The position numbers and the translations under genes were made by a program. A stretch of 64,000 bases of DNA from Sulfurimonas aquatica (GTDB lineage: Bacteria > Campylobacterota > Campylobacteria > Campylobacterales > Sulfurimonadaceae), in assembly GCF_017357825.1 (NCBI RefSeq), contig NZ_CP046072.1, positions 2,666,001-2,730,000 on the forward strand, in the 5' to 3' direction. This document shows, piece after piece, positions 1-10,100 of this stretch (position 1 is its first letter; every line of letters begins with the position of its first letter). The notes beneath the pieces are model-generated. The model was not told the DNA's origin. It saw nothing but the letters and a program-made list of their open reading frames with translations, and did no database searches.

Positions 1-49
1 TGATATACTTAGTTAATGAAAAATAATAAAACTGAGAGAATCTAATCAA

Positions 50-502
50 ATGACAGTACACTCACAAGGTAAAGTTATACAGCTTTATGTAACAAATAAA
101 GATACTACTAAAGGTAGACAGACTACAAAAAAAGTACACTTAGATGAGAAGGGTATAATTGATGACAAGTTCTATAATAAAAACCTTCAGCGCTCTATAC
201 TTATAGCCTCAATCGATAGTTACACTATAGCTAAAGAGAACGGTATAGAGATAGAAGATGGATCGCTAGGTGAAAACATTTTAATAGATATAAACCCCTA
301 CCACCTTAAAAGTGGCGATACTCTCATAATAGGTAAAAATGAGCTAAAGATAACTCAAAACTGTACAATCTGTCAAGGATTATCTTCAGTTGACTCCAAG
401 TTACCAAAACTACTAAAAAATGATAGAGGTATCTTTGCAAGATATGTAAAGGGTAATTCAGAAATAAAAATAGGTGATAGTGTCCTAATTACTAAATCTT
501 AA
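50..502 (+). CDS. MOSC-domain protein
   Basis: A 150-residue protein consisting of little more than one MOSC domain, the fold shared with the C-terminal part of molybdenum cofactor sulfurases and with YiiM-type proteins. The typical GSLGENI motif is at residues 71-77, and two cysteines (C105, C108) follow a predicted strand, where the family carries its conserved cysteine. An in-frame TGA at 17-19 limits the start, and the ATG at 50 gives the family's usual N-terminus. No SD closer than a weak GAGAG is seen. It likely binds or transfers sulfur or the molybdenum cofactor in the cytoplasm; the substrate cannot be told. No Mo-enzyme gene lies beside it here. Confidence 0.8.
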   Translation: MTVHSQGKVIQLYVTNKDTTKGRQTTKKVHLDEKGIIDDKFYNKNLQRSILIASIDSYTIAKENGIEIEDGSLGENILIDINPYHLKSGDTLIIGKNELKITQNCTICQGLSSVDSKLPKLLKNDRGIFARYVKGNSEIKIGDSVLITKS

Positions 503-562
503 TATAATTTATAGAAAAATGATGTTAGAATCTAAAACAAAATTTACTCACAAGGAATAAAT

Positions 563-1534
563 ATGAAAAAAATAATATCACTGATAATGGCTGCATTAGT
601 AGCACTATCAATAGTTGGTTGCTCAAGTGCAGAAGCTACTCCAGCAAAACCTAAAAAGATCCAAGATGTACAGGTATTCTCTACACCTAATGCAGATGGA
701 AAAATAACAACTAAGACAATTGAAAAGGCTTTTGACTCAGTTGGTCTAAGTGTGCCAGGAAACAACGATATGAATAAGCCTTTTAGTCAAAGGTTTCCTA
801 AGCTACACTACAAAGTTTATAACTTAGCAATGTATGTAAATAATGACTTAACATATAAGTTAATAAAAAAATATCCTAACTTTGGTGCTTTAACTCCGCT
901 AACAATGTCAATATGGGAAGGTAAAGAAGGATGCATGAATGTAGCAACCCTAACTATTAACGGTATGGCAAGATCAACTGGTATTCCTCTTACAGACCCA
1001 GACTTAATTGCTTATGCTGCTTTAATACATAAAGGTTTAAAAACTGCAATGCCACATGGTAGTTTTAAAAACTTAGACCATACAGTTAAGTTTCCTAATA
1101 AGACGCTAGCGACTAACTTTGAAATGGAACTTGAACTTGATGGTGAATCCCCAGAGGACTTTATAGAAAACTTTGAAGCAGAATTTGAAGCAGAAATGGA
1201 GCCATTAGGTTTCTTGATGCCAAACTATTCTAACCTTAATGAAGAAATATTTGACGAAGCTGGTTATGAAGCATATGACTTTTATCATACATATTCAATC
1301 TGTAAATTTGATGTAATTTACCCAGTCTCTGAAAAACATCCTGAAGCAGGTGCTTGGGCTCCATGTTCATTTTATCTTTATAAGAAAAAAGGTGAGAATA
1401 AAATGTACTTAGGTTTCCTTTCAGTAGATAACTGGATTACAACAATCGGAATTACAGAAGATGAAGAAGGTGCTAAAAAACTTCGTGAGGCTCAAGGTTT
1501 TATTGAAAGAATTATTAATGAGATGACTGAGTAA
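563..1534 (+). CDS. DUF302-like lipoprotein (long form)
   Basis: A 323-residue exported protein with a lipoprotein signal peptide: basic start, hydrophobic stretch, and a lipobox ending at C20 (SIVGC), so it should be anchored in a membrane facing the periplasm. The middle (about residues 85-170) resembles the DUF302 fold, with an F-G-A-L-T-P-type strand followed by a short I-W-E segment. The C-terminal part ends in a cysteine-containing APCS motif, then GENKMYLG and a conserved W. The same layout recurs in the proteins at 1640-2656 and 42324-43316, so the three are paralogues. A hairpin and a terminator follow directly. The function of the family is unknown; the DUF302 assignment comes from motif resemblance only. 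Confidence 0.75.
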   Translation: MKKIISLIMAALVALSIVGCSSAEATPAKPKKIQDVQVFSTPNADGKITTKTIEKAFDSVGLSVPGNNDMNKPFSQRFPKLHYKVYNLAMYVNNDLTYKLIKKYPNFGALTPLTMSIWEGKEGCMNVATLTINGMARSTGIPLTDPDLIAYAALIHKGLKTAMPHGSFKNLDHTVKFPNKTLATNFEMELELDGESPEDFIENFEAEFEAEMEPLGFLMPNYSNLNEEIFDEAGYEAYDFYHTYSICKFDVIYPVSEKHPEAGAWAPCSFYLYKKKGENKMYLGFLSVDNWITTIGITEDEEGAKKLREAQGFIERIINEMTE

Positions 1535-1545
1535 AATCTTTATAG

Positions 1546-1564
1546 ACCTGCCAATGTGGTAGGT
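1546..1564 (+). terminator. small hairpin after the lipoprotein gene
   Basis: ACCTGCCA, loop ATG, TGGTAGGT forms an 8-bp stem with one G-T pair, followed by TTATAATTT. It begins 12 bases after the stop codon and probably contributes to ending the transcript together with the stronger hairpin downstream. Confidence 0.5.
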
Positions 1565-1577
1565 TTATAATTTAGTT

Positions 1578-1616
1578 AAAAAACATATGAACTTACATGA
1601 AGTTTATATGTTTTTT
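1578..1616 (+). terminator. intrinsic terminator
   Basis: A 17-bp stem (AAAAAACATATGAACTT against AAGTTTATATGTTTTTT, one G-T pair) closes a five-base ACATG loop and ends in six T. It separates the two tandem DUF302-like genes, so each is probably transcribed on its own. The A-tract/T-tract symmetry means it could work on both strands. Confidence 0.75.
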
Positions 1617-1639
1617 AATTCATAACTTCAGGGGTAAAA

Positions 1640-2656
1640 ATGAGACTACTAAATCAAATACTTTCCGCAGCTGCTATTACAACAGCAATTCTAACTAATA
1701 TACAAGCACAAACACAATTTTCACCAAGTGACAATAAAAAGCTGGCAGTAGAATACACTATAAATGGGAATATTGACGATGATTTTTTTGAATTTACAAA
1801 AGATCCATTGGCGGATATTGGTTTTTACTTAAATGATCCTCACCACAATGTAAATGTCGTGTATGAACAGCAAGTAGGAGCTACATCACTTGAGCAACTT
1901 GCATTTTCATCTTTAGTAAACGATAATAAAGCAAGAGAACTTATGAATATAGATCCAAGAATAGGTGGATTTACACCTTTTAATCTTGTTATTTATAGAA
2001 AAAAGTCTAATCATCAAACCGTTATAACTCACATAATGCCAGAAGCTGCATTAGATGTTTTGCAAATTACAGACAAAGATGTTAGAAGTAAATTTGTAGA
2101 GATGTTTAAGCCCCTAGATGCAACAATCGAAGCAAAATATCCTAAAGCAACAAAAGACTACACATTGATTCAAGGATTTGCTGAGAAAACAATGATGAAC
2201 TTTGAAATTCCTTTTGAAGAGCCAGAGGATATTGATGATTTTTTTGATGAATTTCAAGAAACATTTGAATCCTCTTTTGAGACTAAAGGGTATATCATTG
2301 CTGGCTTTTATAATATGAAATACAGTCTAAATACAGAAGCAGACGTACTACCTGATTATGCACAATATGTAGTATGGTCACTCTGTCATGTACCATTCTC
2401 TTACACAATATTTGATGGAAAGAATCCTATACCTAGAGCAGCAATATTTGCACCATGTTCTATGTATGCATATATTAAACCAGGTGAGAATAAAATAGTT
2501 ATTGGAATGCCAACACTTACAGCATGGGCTTCTGCATTAGGTATTACAGATAAAGATAAGCTTGCAAAAATAGCTCAACTAGATACTGAAATTCCAGCAA
2601 TAATACACTCACTTGGTGGAATCGATACTGACAATACTAATCCTCTGGCTAAGTAG
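1640..2656 (+). CDS. exported DUF302-like protein (long form)
   Basis: A 338-residue paralogue of the preceding lipoprotein and of 42324-43316. It has a cleavable-type signal peptide (hydrophobic residues 5-22, then A-Q-A-Q) but no lipobox, so it is probably soluble in the periplasm. The shared features are GGFTPFNLVIY in the DUF302-like core, an acidic stretch rich in E, D and F (about residues 195-220), the cysteine in APCSMYAYIKPGENK and a conserved W near residue 295. SD is AGGGG eight bases before the ATG. It is closer in sequence to the 42324-43316 protein than to its immediate neighbour, which argues for family expansion in two places rather than a recent tandem copy. Function unknown. 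Confidence 0.75.
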   Translation: MRLLNQILSAAAITTAILTNIQAQTQFSPSDNKKLAVEYTINGNIDDDFFEFTKDPLADIGFYLNDPHHNVNVVYEQQVGATSLEQLAFSSLVNDNKARELMNIDPRIGGFTPFNLVIYRKKSNHQTVITHIMPEAALDVLQITDKDVRSKFVEMFKPLDATIEAKYPKATKDYTLIQGFAEKTMMNFEIPFEEPEDIDDFFDEFQETFESSFETKGYIIAGFYNMKYSLNTEADVLPDYAQYVVWSLCHVPFSYTIFDGKNPIPRAAIFAPCSMYAYIKPGENKIVIGMPTLTAWASALGITDKDKLAKIAQLDTEIPAIIHSLGGIDTDNTNPLAK

Positions 2657-2710
2657 CCTTTAATTCTATCAATCGAGGCTATTTGAATACTTAGCCTTGA
2701 TAAAGAGTCT

Positions 2711-3784
2711 TTAACTATAGTATTTTCTAACACCTTCCATATTTGAACCCATATTTAGTAGTAACATGTCAGCAATAACCAATGCAGCCATTGACTCACA
2801 TACAACTGTTCCTCTAACAGCCACACAAGGGTCATGTCGGCCCTTAAGAGAAAAATCTACCTCTTCATTTGTAGTTGTAACAGTATGTTGTTCTTTAAAG
2901 ATAGATGGAGTTGGCTTAAAATAGACATTTAAAACTATATCATCTCCATTACTAATTCCACCAAGAATACCGCCTGAGTGATTTGTCTCAAAGCCATTTG
3001 AACGAATCTCATCATTATTTTGTGAACCCAATACTCTAGAGCTGAGTACTCCATCACCTATCTCAACAGCTTTAACAGCATTTAAGCCCATCATAGCATC
3101 AGCTAATACTCCATCAAGTTTATAGTACAGAGGTTGTCCTAATCCAATGGGTACTCCCTGAATAAGAACACGAGAGACACCCCCAACAGAGTCGTGATTA
3201 TTTTTGGCTTTTAAAATTGCTTCTTTTTGTTCTTCTTCTTTAGCCGAATCAAGCGCATAAATAATACTGCTTTTTGCCTTATCATAATCAAATACTTCAC
3301 TTTTAATACCTGCCACTTCACTGATACCACTTAATACGCTTATTCCCATCTTAGTTAGCATAAGTTTAGCAATAGCACCAGCAGATACACGAGCAGCTGT
3401 CTCACGAGCAGAGCTTCTACCACCACCACGATAATCTCTTATGCCATACTTATTAAAGTAGGTAAAATCTGCATGCCCCGGGCGAAAAATGTCTTTTATG
3501 TTAGTGTAATCTTTTGATTTTTGATTTGTATTATATATCAGCATTGCTATAGGTGTACCTGTACTTACACCCTCAAATACACCACTTAATATCTCTACTT
3601 TATCCGCTTCCTTGCGTGCAGTTTCAAATTCACTCTTTCCAGGTTTACGTCGGTCAAGTTCACTCTGAATATACTCTTCATCTATCTCTAATCCAGCAGG
3701 CACTCCATCCAAAAGACAGCCTATAGCTTTTCCGTGAGACTCGCCAAACGTGCTAAAACGTAATTTCATTCCAAAACTATTCAC
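2711..3784 (-). CDS. aroC: chorismate synthase
   Basis: This 357-residue enzyme converts EPSP to chorismate with reduced FMN, the last step of the common aromatic pathway, in the cytoplasm. The length matches the family. Visible motifs are FGESHGKA at residues 13-20, with the catalytic histidine, the RPGHAD segment near residue 100, the RGGGRSSARE flavin-binding signature just after it, and GRHDPC near residue 315. Its ATG overlaps the stop of rnc by one base on the same strand, so the two are co-transcribed, an order also known from Campylobacter and Helicobacter. Confidence 0.98.
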   Translation of the reverse strand: MNSFGMKLRFSTFGESHGKAIGCLLDGVPAGLEIDEEYIQSELDRRKPGKSEFETARKEADKVEILSGVFEGVSTGTPIAMLIYNTNQKSKDYTNIKDIFRPGHADFTYFNKYGIRDYRGGGRSSARETAARVSAGAIAKLMLTKMGISVLSGISEVAGIKSEVFDYDKAKSSIIYALDSAKEEEQKEAILKAKNNHDSVGGVSRVLIQGVPIGLGQPLYYKLDGVLADAMMGLNAVKAVEIGDGVLSSRVLGSQNNDEIRSNGFETNHSGGILGGISNGDDIVLNVYFKPTPSIFKEQHTVTTTNEEVDFSLKGRHDPCVAVRGTVVCESMAALVIADMLLLNMGSNMEGVRKYYS

Positions 3785-4464
3785 TACTTTTCCTTCTTTA
3801 GTAACTCTATTGTCATTTTTGCTGACTCTTGTTGCGCTATTTTTTTACTCTTTCCCGATGCCCTAGCATACTCTTTGCCTTCTATAAAGACACCGACTTC
3901 AAACTCTTTTTTATGGTCCGGGCCACTACTACTCAAAACTCTATACTCAGGAGTAATTCCAAAGCTCGCTTGCGTTAACTCTTGAAGAGTTGTTTTAAAG
4001 TCTCGAAATAGAGAATCAAGTGATATCTCATCATGATTCTTCTCTATCAAGTCAATGGCAATTTTACTAACAACCTCAAGGCCTGCTTCAAGGTAAATCG
4101 CACCCATGATAGCTTCAAAAGCATTTGAAAGAAGTGATGATTTTTCACGTCCTCCATTATTATCTTCTGCATTAGAAAGCAATATATAACTTCCTAAGTC
4201 TAAATGACGTGCTAACTTATCGAAACCTGTCTCGTTTACCAATGATGCTCTTATCTTAGAAAGTTTCCCCTCATTTGAAGTTCTAAACTTAGTAAAAAGG
4301 TACTCTCCTACTATAAGGTCTAAAACTGCATCGCCAAGAAATTCTAATCGCTCATTATCGTAGGGCTGTTTATAACTTTTATGTGTCAGCGCTTCGATAA
4401 TGAGCTTTTGATTTTTAAACTTATAATCTAGTTTTTTTTCTAAACTCTCTATATTTTTATTCAT
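3784..4464 (-). CDS. rnc: ribonuclease III
   Basis: A 226-residue double-strand-specific endoribonuclease that processes rRNA precursors and structured RNAs. The signature [13 protein letters not shown] is at residues 37-49, with the acidic metal ligands, and the catalytic domain runs to about residue 150. A double-stranded RNA-binding domain follows and ends in [10 protein letters not shown]. It is coupled to aroC. The rRNA precursor stems found at 45.7-48.8 kb and 49.2-51.1 kb in this window are the expected substrates. Confidence 0.97.
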   Translation of the reverse strand: MNKNIESLEKKLDYKFKNQKLIIEALTHKSYKQPYDNERLEFLGDAVLDLIVGEYLFTKFRTSNEGKLSKIRASLVNETGFDKLARHLDLGSYILLSNAEDNNGGREKSSLLSNAFEAIMGAIYLEAGLEVVSKIAIDLIEKNHDEISLDSLFRDFKTTLQELTQASFGITPEYRVLSSSGPDHKKEFEVGVFIEGKEYARASGKSKKIAQQESAKMTIELLKKEK

Positions 4465-4536
4465 AACTCCCTCTTTATAACAAATCTGTTATTCTATTTA
4501 TTTCCTACATCATACTCAAGAGCTTTAAGTAAATTC

Positions 4537-5583
4537 TTACTGAAAAGAGTTGTTCTCTTGAGTATAATCTTGATAAAAATCCTTAGATAAATGCCATTCT
4601 ACTCTTAATGTATCTAGAGAGTGGCATGATGAACATCTATTAAATGCGAAGGGATAAACCTGTTTACATCCATCACATACATATTCAAAAATAAGTGTAG
4701 CACCACCCTTGTTTTGAAGCTTTATCAAAACATTTAATTCAAAAATAGAACTCGATTTTGAAAGTGCAATATCACCTCTGGCACTATATAAATCGCGTAA
4801 ATAACCATTTTGTGAAATTATATCTAAATTCAACTCTTTGGTATCTATAGCCCAGAAAATGTCACTAAGGAGTTCGCTTTTTGAGCTATCTAAGTTTTGC
4901 CAAGCAAGCTTAGGGTTTACTCTAAACAAGTACTCAAATATCATATAGGTTAATTTATGAGTTTCATTATGTATTGCTAAGAGTTTATCCGCTTTTTTAT
5001 CAATGCTTATGTCACTCCTACTTAAGATATGCATAACTTTTAAATATGCACTCTCGAGTGCGACATCCTCGTGAAGTTCATCTAATGGCTCGAGTACATC
5101 TAACGCGGAGTTATAATCTCTCATATACTCATATACTAGCAAAAGATAATGTAGTGCTTGAGGAGTTCGTGGGCTCTTTTTTAGTATCTCCAAAAAGATT
5201 TGTTTGGAACGTTCTAAAAAACCTGCTTTAAAGTATGTTTTACCTAAAAGAAACATTGTCTCTTTAGTGTTTGAGCTACTCTTTATCTTTAGAAGTTCCT
5301 GATAGATCTCAATACTTTTTTCATAATCTCCACTCTTGTAATAAGAGTTTGCTAGAAGCAGCCAGGACTTTTCAGACAACTCGCCACTAGAAATAAGAAC
5401 TTCTAGTTCATTTTTTGATGGAAGTGAGTTAAACTGTTTTAGAAATCTATCGAGATATTTTGAGTCCTCTTTGCGTTTATATCGCCCCCACCAATAAGAA
5501 AAAAATGTAATCATAAAAATAATTGTAAAAAATATTATAATTGAGAAAAGGGGATCGCGGAACTCTATAAAAAATGTATTCAT
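4537..5583 (-). CDS. membrane-anchored TPR protein, LapB/YciM-like
   Basis: 348 residues with one N-terminal membrane segment (about residues 12-30), a run of tetratricopeptide repeats in the middle, and a C-terminal rubredoxin-like metal-binding knuckle with CxxC pairs at C303/C306 and C317/C320. This arrangement is that of LapB (YciM), which in enterobacteria controls LpxC turnover and lipopolysaccharide synthesis. Whether that role holds here is inference. Its start overlaps the stop of the upstream gene, so the two are coupled; rnc follows after 72 bases. Confidence 0.75.
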   Translation of the reverse strand: MNTFFIEFRDPLFSIIIFFTIIFMITFFSYWWGRYKRKEDSKYLDRFLKQFNSLPSKNELEVLISSGELSEKSWLLLANSYYKSGDYEKSIEIYQELLKIKSSSNTKETMFLLGKTYFKAGFLERSKQIFLEILKKSPRTPQALHYLLLVYEYMRDYNSALDVLEPLDELHEDVALESAYLKVMHILSRSDISIDKKADKLLAIHNETHKLTYMIFEYLFRVNPKLAWQNLDSSKSELLSDIFWAIDTKELNLDIISQNGYLRDLYSARGDIALSKSSSIFELNVLIKLQNKGGATLIFEYVCDGCKQVYPFAFNRCSSCHSLDTLRVEWHLSKDFYQDYTQENNSFQ

Positions 5584-6050
5584 CAGTCGTAAACCACCAC
5601 TCCATAGTCATCTTTTAATCTATAGTAAGTCGAATCAAGTGTAATTTCTAAATCTTTTGCTTTGCCAAGTTGAATGATAGAATTTTTAGAGACCTTAATG
5701 CCATTCTCTTTAAAGAACTTTCTAATATTGACAAACTTAACGTCTTCTACAAACTTATACTCAAACTCTCTATAAAGTCTCATTTTATCATAAGAGAATA
5801 TATGCTCATTTACATGAAGTTGGTCTGATGCGTATTTTATAGGAAGATATCCGGAGAGGTCTGTTAATATCTTTTCTACATGTTCGTGCTTAGGCGGTAG
5901 CGTCTCTTTTTTAATAAAAATATACTTATTATTGAGTTTTAGACTTGGTGTATTTTTCCAGTACTTGTATGCTGGATTTGATACGCCAAGTTTTGAAGAG
6001 ACTTCTCTCCAAAGCCAAAAGGAGTTAAGTGTGCTAGGTAGATGAGACAT
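5583..6050 (-). CDS. conserved hypothetical protein
   Basis: A 155-residue soluble protein that I do not recognise. It starts with MSHLPSTLNSFWLWREV and contains a segment resembling a helix-turn-helix (about residues 15-35, then a tyrosine- and lysine-rich strand region) and a lysine-rich C-terminal half. There is no signal peptide or membrane segment. It is translationally coupled to the LapB-like TPR gene (TGATG overlap), which suggests a linked function. An AT-rich promoter region with ATTATATAATTT lies at about 6080-6095. Confidence 0.6.
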   Translation of the reverse strand: MSHLPSTLNSFWLWREVSSKLGVSNPAYKYWKNTPSLKLNNKYIFIKKETLPPKHEHVEKILTDLSGYLPIKYASDQLHVNEHIFSYDKMRLYREFEYKFVEDVKFVNIRKFFKENGIKVSKNSIIQLGKAKDLEITLDSTYYRLKDDYGVVVYD

Positions 6051-6139
6051 GGCGTTTAACTCCTTTGGCAGTATTTTAATAAATTATATAATCTTTTATG
6101 TCATAGTGCCCTTAAAGAGGTTTTTGTAAAAGTATATCC

Positions 6140-7150
6140 TTACAATAGACTAATAAGTAAGGCACTAAATATCAACTGTAGAGCAAATAAAAGTGATGAG
6201 ACTTTAAACGCCGTTCCAGCAGTTTTAACAATTGTTCCAAAGTGAATCATTAAACCTATTGCACTCATCGCTATAAGAGTAATATAGTGACTAACAGAGC
6301 CAATAACTGCTTCAAGTTCTTTTGGTAACCATCCAAGTGAAGCTACAACAGAAAAACCTACAAACCAAAGTATAAAAGACGGTACTCCTACCTTTGCTGT
6401 TCCCGTTACTTCATCAGCGTTCTTTAAACTCTCCCTTTTTGCAATATATATTAAGATAAGCACTAGTGGAACAAGTAATAAAACTCTTCCCATTTTCACA
6501 ACAGTCGCATAGTGACCAGATTCAGCAGAGATGCTAAATCCTGCTGCAACGGCTTGTCCAACCGCCTGAAGGGTATTTCCTGTAAAAACACCCGCTTGAA
6601 TATTACTAAAACCAATAAGATGTGCTAAAGCAGGTGCTAAAAATATACCTATAGTTCCCATAAGGTTTACAAGTGCTATACTCACGCCAACATCAGCACT
6701 TTTAACTTTTGCAATTCCAGACGTAGCCGCGATAGCAGAACTTCCACATACACCATTTCCTATTCCTATCATAAGTGAAAGTTTAGGATTTAGTTTAAAA
6801 AGTTTTCCAAGAAGTAGACCCATAAAAATTGTAAACGCCATCCCTAAAACAATAATCAAAATAGTTTTAAAACCTAGGTTTGCAAGCATTGTAAAGTTAA
6901 GATTTATTCCCATAAGAGCAATAGCAAACATTAAAAGATCTTTTTCTGCCCACTTCACACCACTTTTATACTCAGACTCATCTGAATGAAAAGTACTATA
7001 AAAATAATTTCCTACTATCATTCCAAGTATGATTGCTACGGTTGCTGTACTAAAAGAGATAAAGTGAGTGATGATACTAGCTACAATAGCCACTGCAATA
7101 CTAGCTAGCAGACCTTTTGTATATGTTTTATATTTAGATATGTTGAACAT
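6140..7150 (-). CDS. YeiH/UPF0324-family membrane protein
   Basis: 336 residues, almost wholly hydrophobic with about ten membrane segments. The glycine-rich MIGIGNGVCGSSAIAAT stretch (about residues 127-143) and the GVFTGNTLQAVGQAVAAG region are typical of the YeiH family (conserved hypothetical protein 698), proposed to be inner-membrane transporters of small anions or sulfur compounds. The substrate cannot be read from the sequence. It stands as a single gene, 44 bases downstream of the DUF748 gene on the same strand. Confidence 0.85.
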   Translation of the reverse strand: MFNISKYKTYTKGLLASIAVAIVASIITHFISFSTATVAIILGMIVGNYFYSTFHSDESEYKSGVKWAEKDLLMFAIALMGINLNFTMLANLGFKTILIIVLGMAFTIFMGLLLGKLFKLNPKLSLMIGIGNGVCGSSAIAATSGIAKVKSADVGVSIALVNLMGTIGIFLAPALAHLIGFSNIQAGVFTGNTLQAVGQAVAAGFSISAESGHYATVVKMGRVLLLVPLVLILIYIAKRESLKNADEVTGTAKVGVPSFILWFVGFSVVASLGWLPKELEAVIGSVSHYITLIAMSAIGLMIHFGTIVKTAGTAFKVSSLLFALQLIFSALLISLL

Positions 7151-7193
7151 CTAAGTCCTTTGTATTTTATAAGTATCGAATTATACCAAAAAG

Positions 7194-10100
7194 CTATTTT
7201 ACTTCTATCTCCATCTTTACTTTTACAATATTTTCTTCTGAATCATCCACTGTTACAACTTTAGACTTACTAATACGAGCAACAGAAATCGACTTCTCCT
7301 GTGTTAGATAGCTCACTATTGCCTCAGCTCTAGACTCTGCTAAAGCACTCATCTCCTCTATCGTTACAGGTTGGATTTCCCTGCATAGTTTAAGGAGTCG
7401 AGTATGATACTCGCGTTTAATCTCATCATCTTCATACTTATCTCTTAAGCTCTCTTTGAGTTCATCAAGCTTATCATCATCTTTAGACTCTTCATATATA
7501 TCTTCTAGAATTTCTATACTCTGAGCACTCACATTTTCATTTATATTTTTTATATCACTTTTTTGCATAACCAGCTTACTTAACTTCTCTTCTCTGAGAG
7601 CTCTCAAATCTGAACTTGCATCATATGCAGGAGTTACCTTTAGAGATATTTTTGGTCGTTTCATCATCATTGTATATATCTGATCGAGTTTTTCACGTTC
7701 TGTCGCTTCTATCATACTTTTTGATGCTTCAAATTCCAAGAACTCAAGAGAGTCAGCATCTATTCCCATAAGTGCACCTAAAAATTTAAAAGGTGCTGTA
7801 ACGGCTTTTGTAATGACTCCTACAACAGTTTTAAAAACTAGTTCTCCATACTTAAAGTCAGGCTCATCTACATTTCCTTCTACTGGCATATCTATATCGA
7901 TAACTCCATCATTATCCTCTAGTAAAGCAATTACAAAACCTAACGGAAGTACAGTTATATTTTCATCTTCGACCTCATCACCTAGCTCTATATTTTTGAT
8001 TATTATCTTATTACTCCCCTCTAAATCAGAGTTGAGCATTTTATAGCCAAGGTCAAGGTATAGTTTTCCGGAATCTATCTCATGTCCTGCAAAAGATGCA
8101 CTGTATCCGCTAAGAGAGTTAAGATCTAAGTTTTTAAAGTTAAAGTTAATATCTGTGTATGCCTTGGGGTCTGAAGCATCAAGACTACCCTCTAACTTTG
8201 TTGAACCATACCTGTCTACTTCCCCGCTTATATCCACATAGCTTGTCTCCCCTGGAGTGTTTGATATAGAGTAGATAACGCCATTTAAATCATGAATATG
8301 TGTATGGAATTTAATAGGTATGGAGTAGTCTGCAAACTCAGCACTTCCAAGTGATACATTTACTTTTGCTATCTTGATAGGAAAAGAGCTCTCTTTTGAA
8401 CTATTTGATTCATTCCTTACTTCGGGCTTATCTTCTTTCTCTATTTTTGTTGTTTTTGACAACTCGGAAAAGTTTATTACCTTATTCTTATCTATCTTAG
8501 CATTCAGATAGAAAGAGTCCACATCTATTTCATCCACATAGAGACGATTTGGAAACATTTCAAAAGTAAATGACTTTACATCTACATCATTTAAAGAGAG
8601 GAGTAGTGCATCTTTTTTAGTGTCATTTACAAATAGCGAGCTTAAATTTAGTGAGCTTTTAACTCTTAAATCTGCACTAGAAGATGATTTAGCATACTGT
8701 GTAGTTCCTTTTAGAGAAAGTTTTCCACTCTCAATTTCAAGGTATGTGCTCTCTTGAAGATACGGTGTTATGCTTTTAAGAGGTAGATTTTTAATTTGAA
8801 ACTTCCCTCTTTGTTTTAACGGAGTGTGTCTTAGTTTTCCATCTGCGTTTATATAACCCTTTTTGTTCACTCTCGCTAAAAGGTCATACTCCAGCCAACT
8901 CTTCTCTTTGATATCTATGTTATAAGCATTCAAGTTAATCTTATCTAGAGTGTTTTGTGCTTCTTTTTCTAAAGAGTAGTCTCTGAAATCTACCTTTGCT
9001 TGACTAAGTGTAAACTTCTTTAAATTTACCTCATAAGGAAGCTCTTGCTTAGTCTTTGCAGCTTTTATCTTTTTCACTTTTTCTTTTTTAGCCACAAGTA
9101 GGTTTTCTAAATTTAATCTGCCATTTTTAAATTTCTTCACATCTACTTCAAGATTTTTTAACTCCGTAGCGTCTATTAAGATTTTTCTACTCTGCATATC
9201 TAAATTTATCCCAGAGATTTTCAACTCTTTAAAGCTAACAAGTTTTTTAGCGCCACTGCGTTTACTTGCCTCAAATGCTTCAAGTGTAATATTTGTATCT
9301 TTTACTTTTGCAAATATTTCATTCTCTATATCAATAATATTTACTTTAGCATCCACTCCAAACAGACTCTTTTGTAATTTTAAATCATATAAGGCAAGAG
9401 ACTCTTTAGCAAGCTCATCAATATAAGGTCTATAATGAATAACATCGAACTCTTTGCAGCTTATGTTTGTATCTATATCTATCTGCTTATGTCTAATATC
9501 TCCATCCACACTACATCTCATTCTATCATTGAGTAATATATTCATCTGATAACTAAATGGTTTTTCTCCCAGCAGAGTAATATCTTGAGCAAAAATATTT
9601 AATTCGTTTATCTCACTTTTAACATTGGGTGATATTGCTCTGTCATCAAAACTTACTCTTATCTTTTCTAGTGCAACATCCTCAACCCTAACACTCCAGT
9701 TAGTTTGCTCTTTCTTTGTGCCATTTTTATCTGTTGAATTATTGTCGCCACCCTCTACTTGTATGTACCCTAGCCAGTCTATGCTTTTATTTTTATTGCG
9801 TTTACTCTTTATATCTAACTCTGCAATACCCATGTTTTTAATATGCAAACTCTTTTGAAATGGCAACAGCGTTGCATCCCTAAGATAGAATGATTTTAGA
9901 TTTAAAATATCTTGATCTTTATTTTTAGGCTTTATTCTTAACTTCTCAAGAGAAATATTAATCGCATCTATTTTTGTAGCATTTATCTCATCCAAATCAA
10001 AGTGATAATTTGAACTAAAGGAGATTTTTCCATCTGCCACTTCAAGATTGAGAATATCTTTAAAATATTTCCACTGTGTATAAAGTTTACTTGCCTCAAA

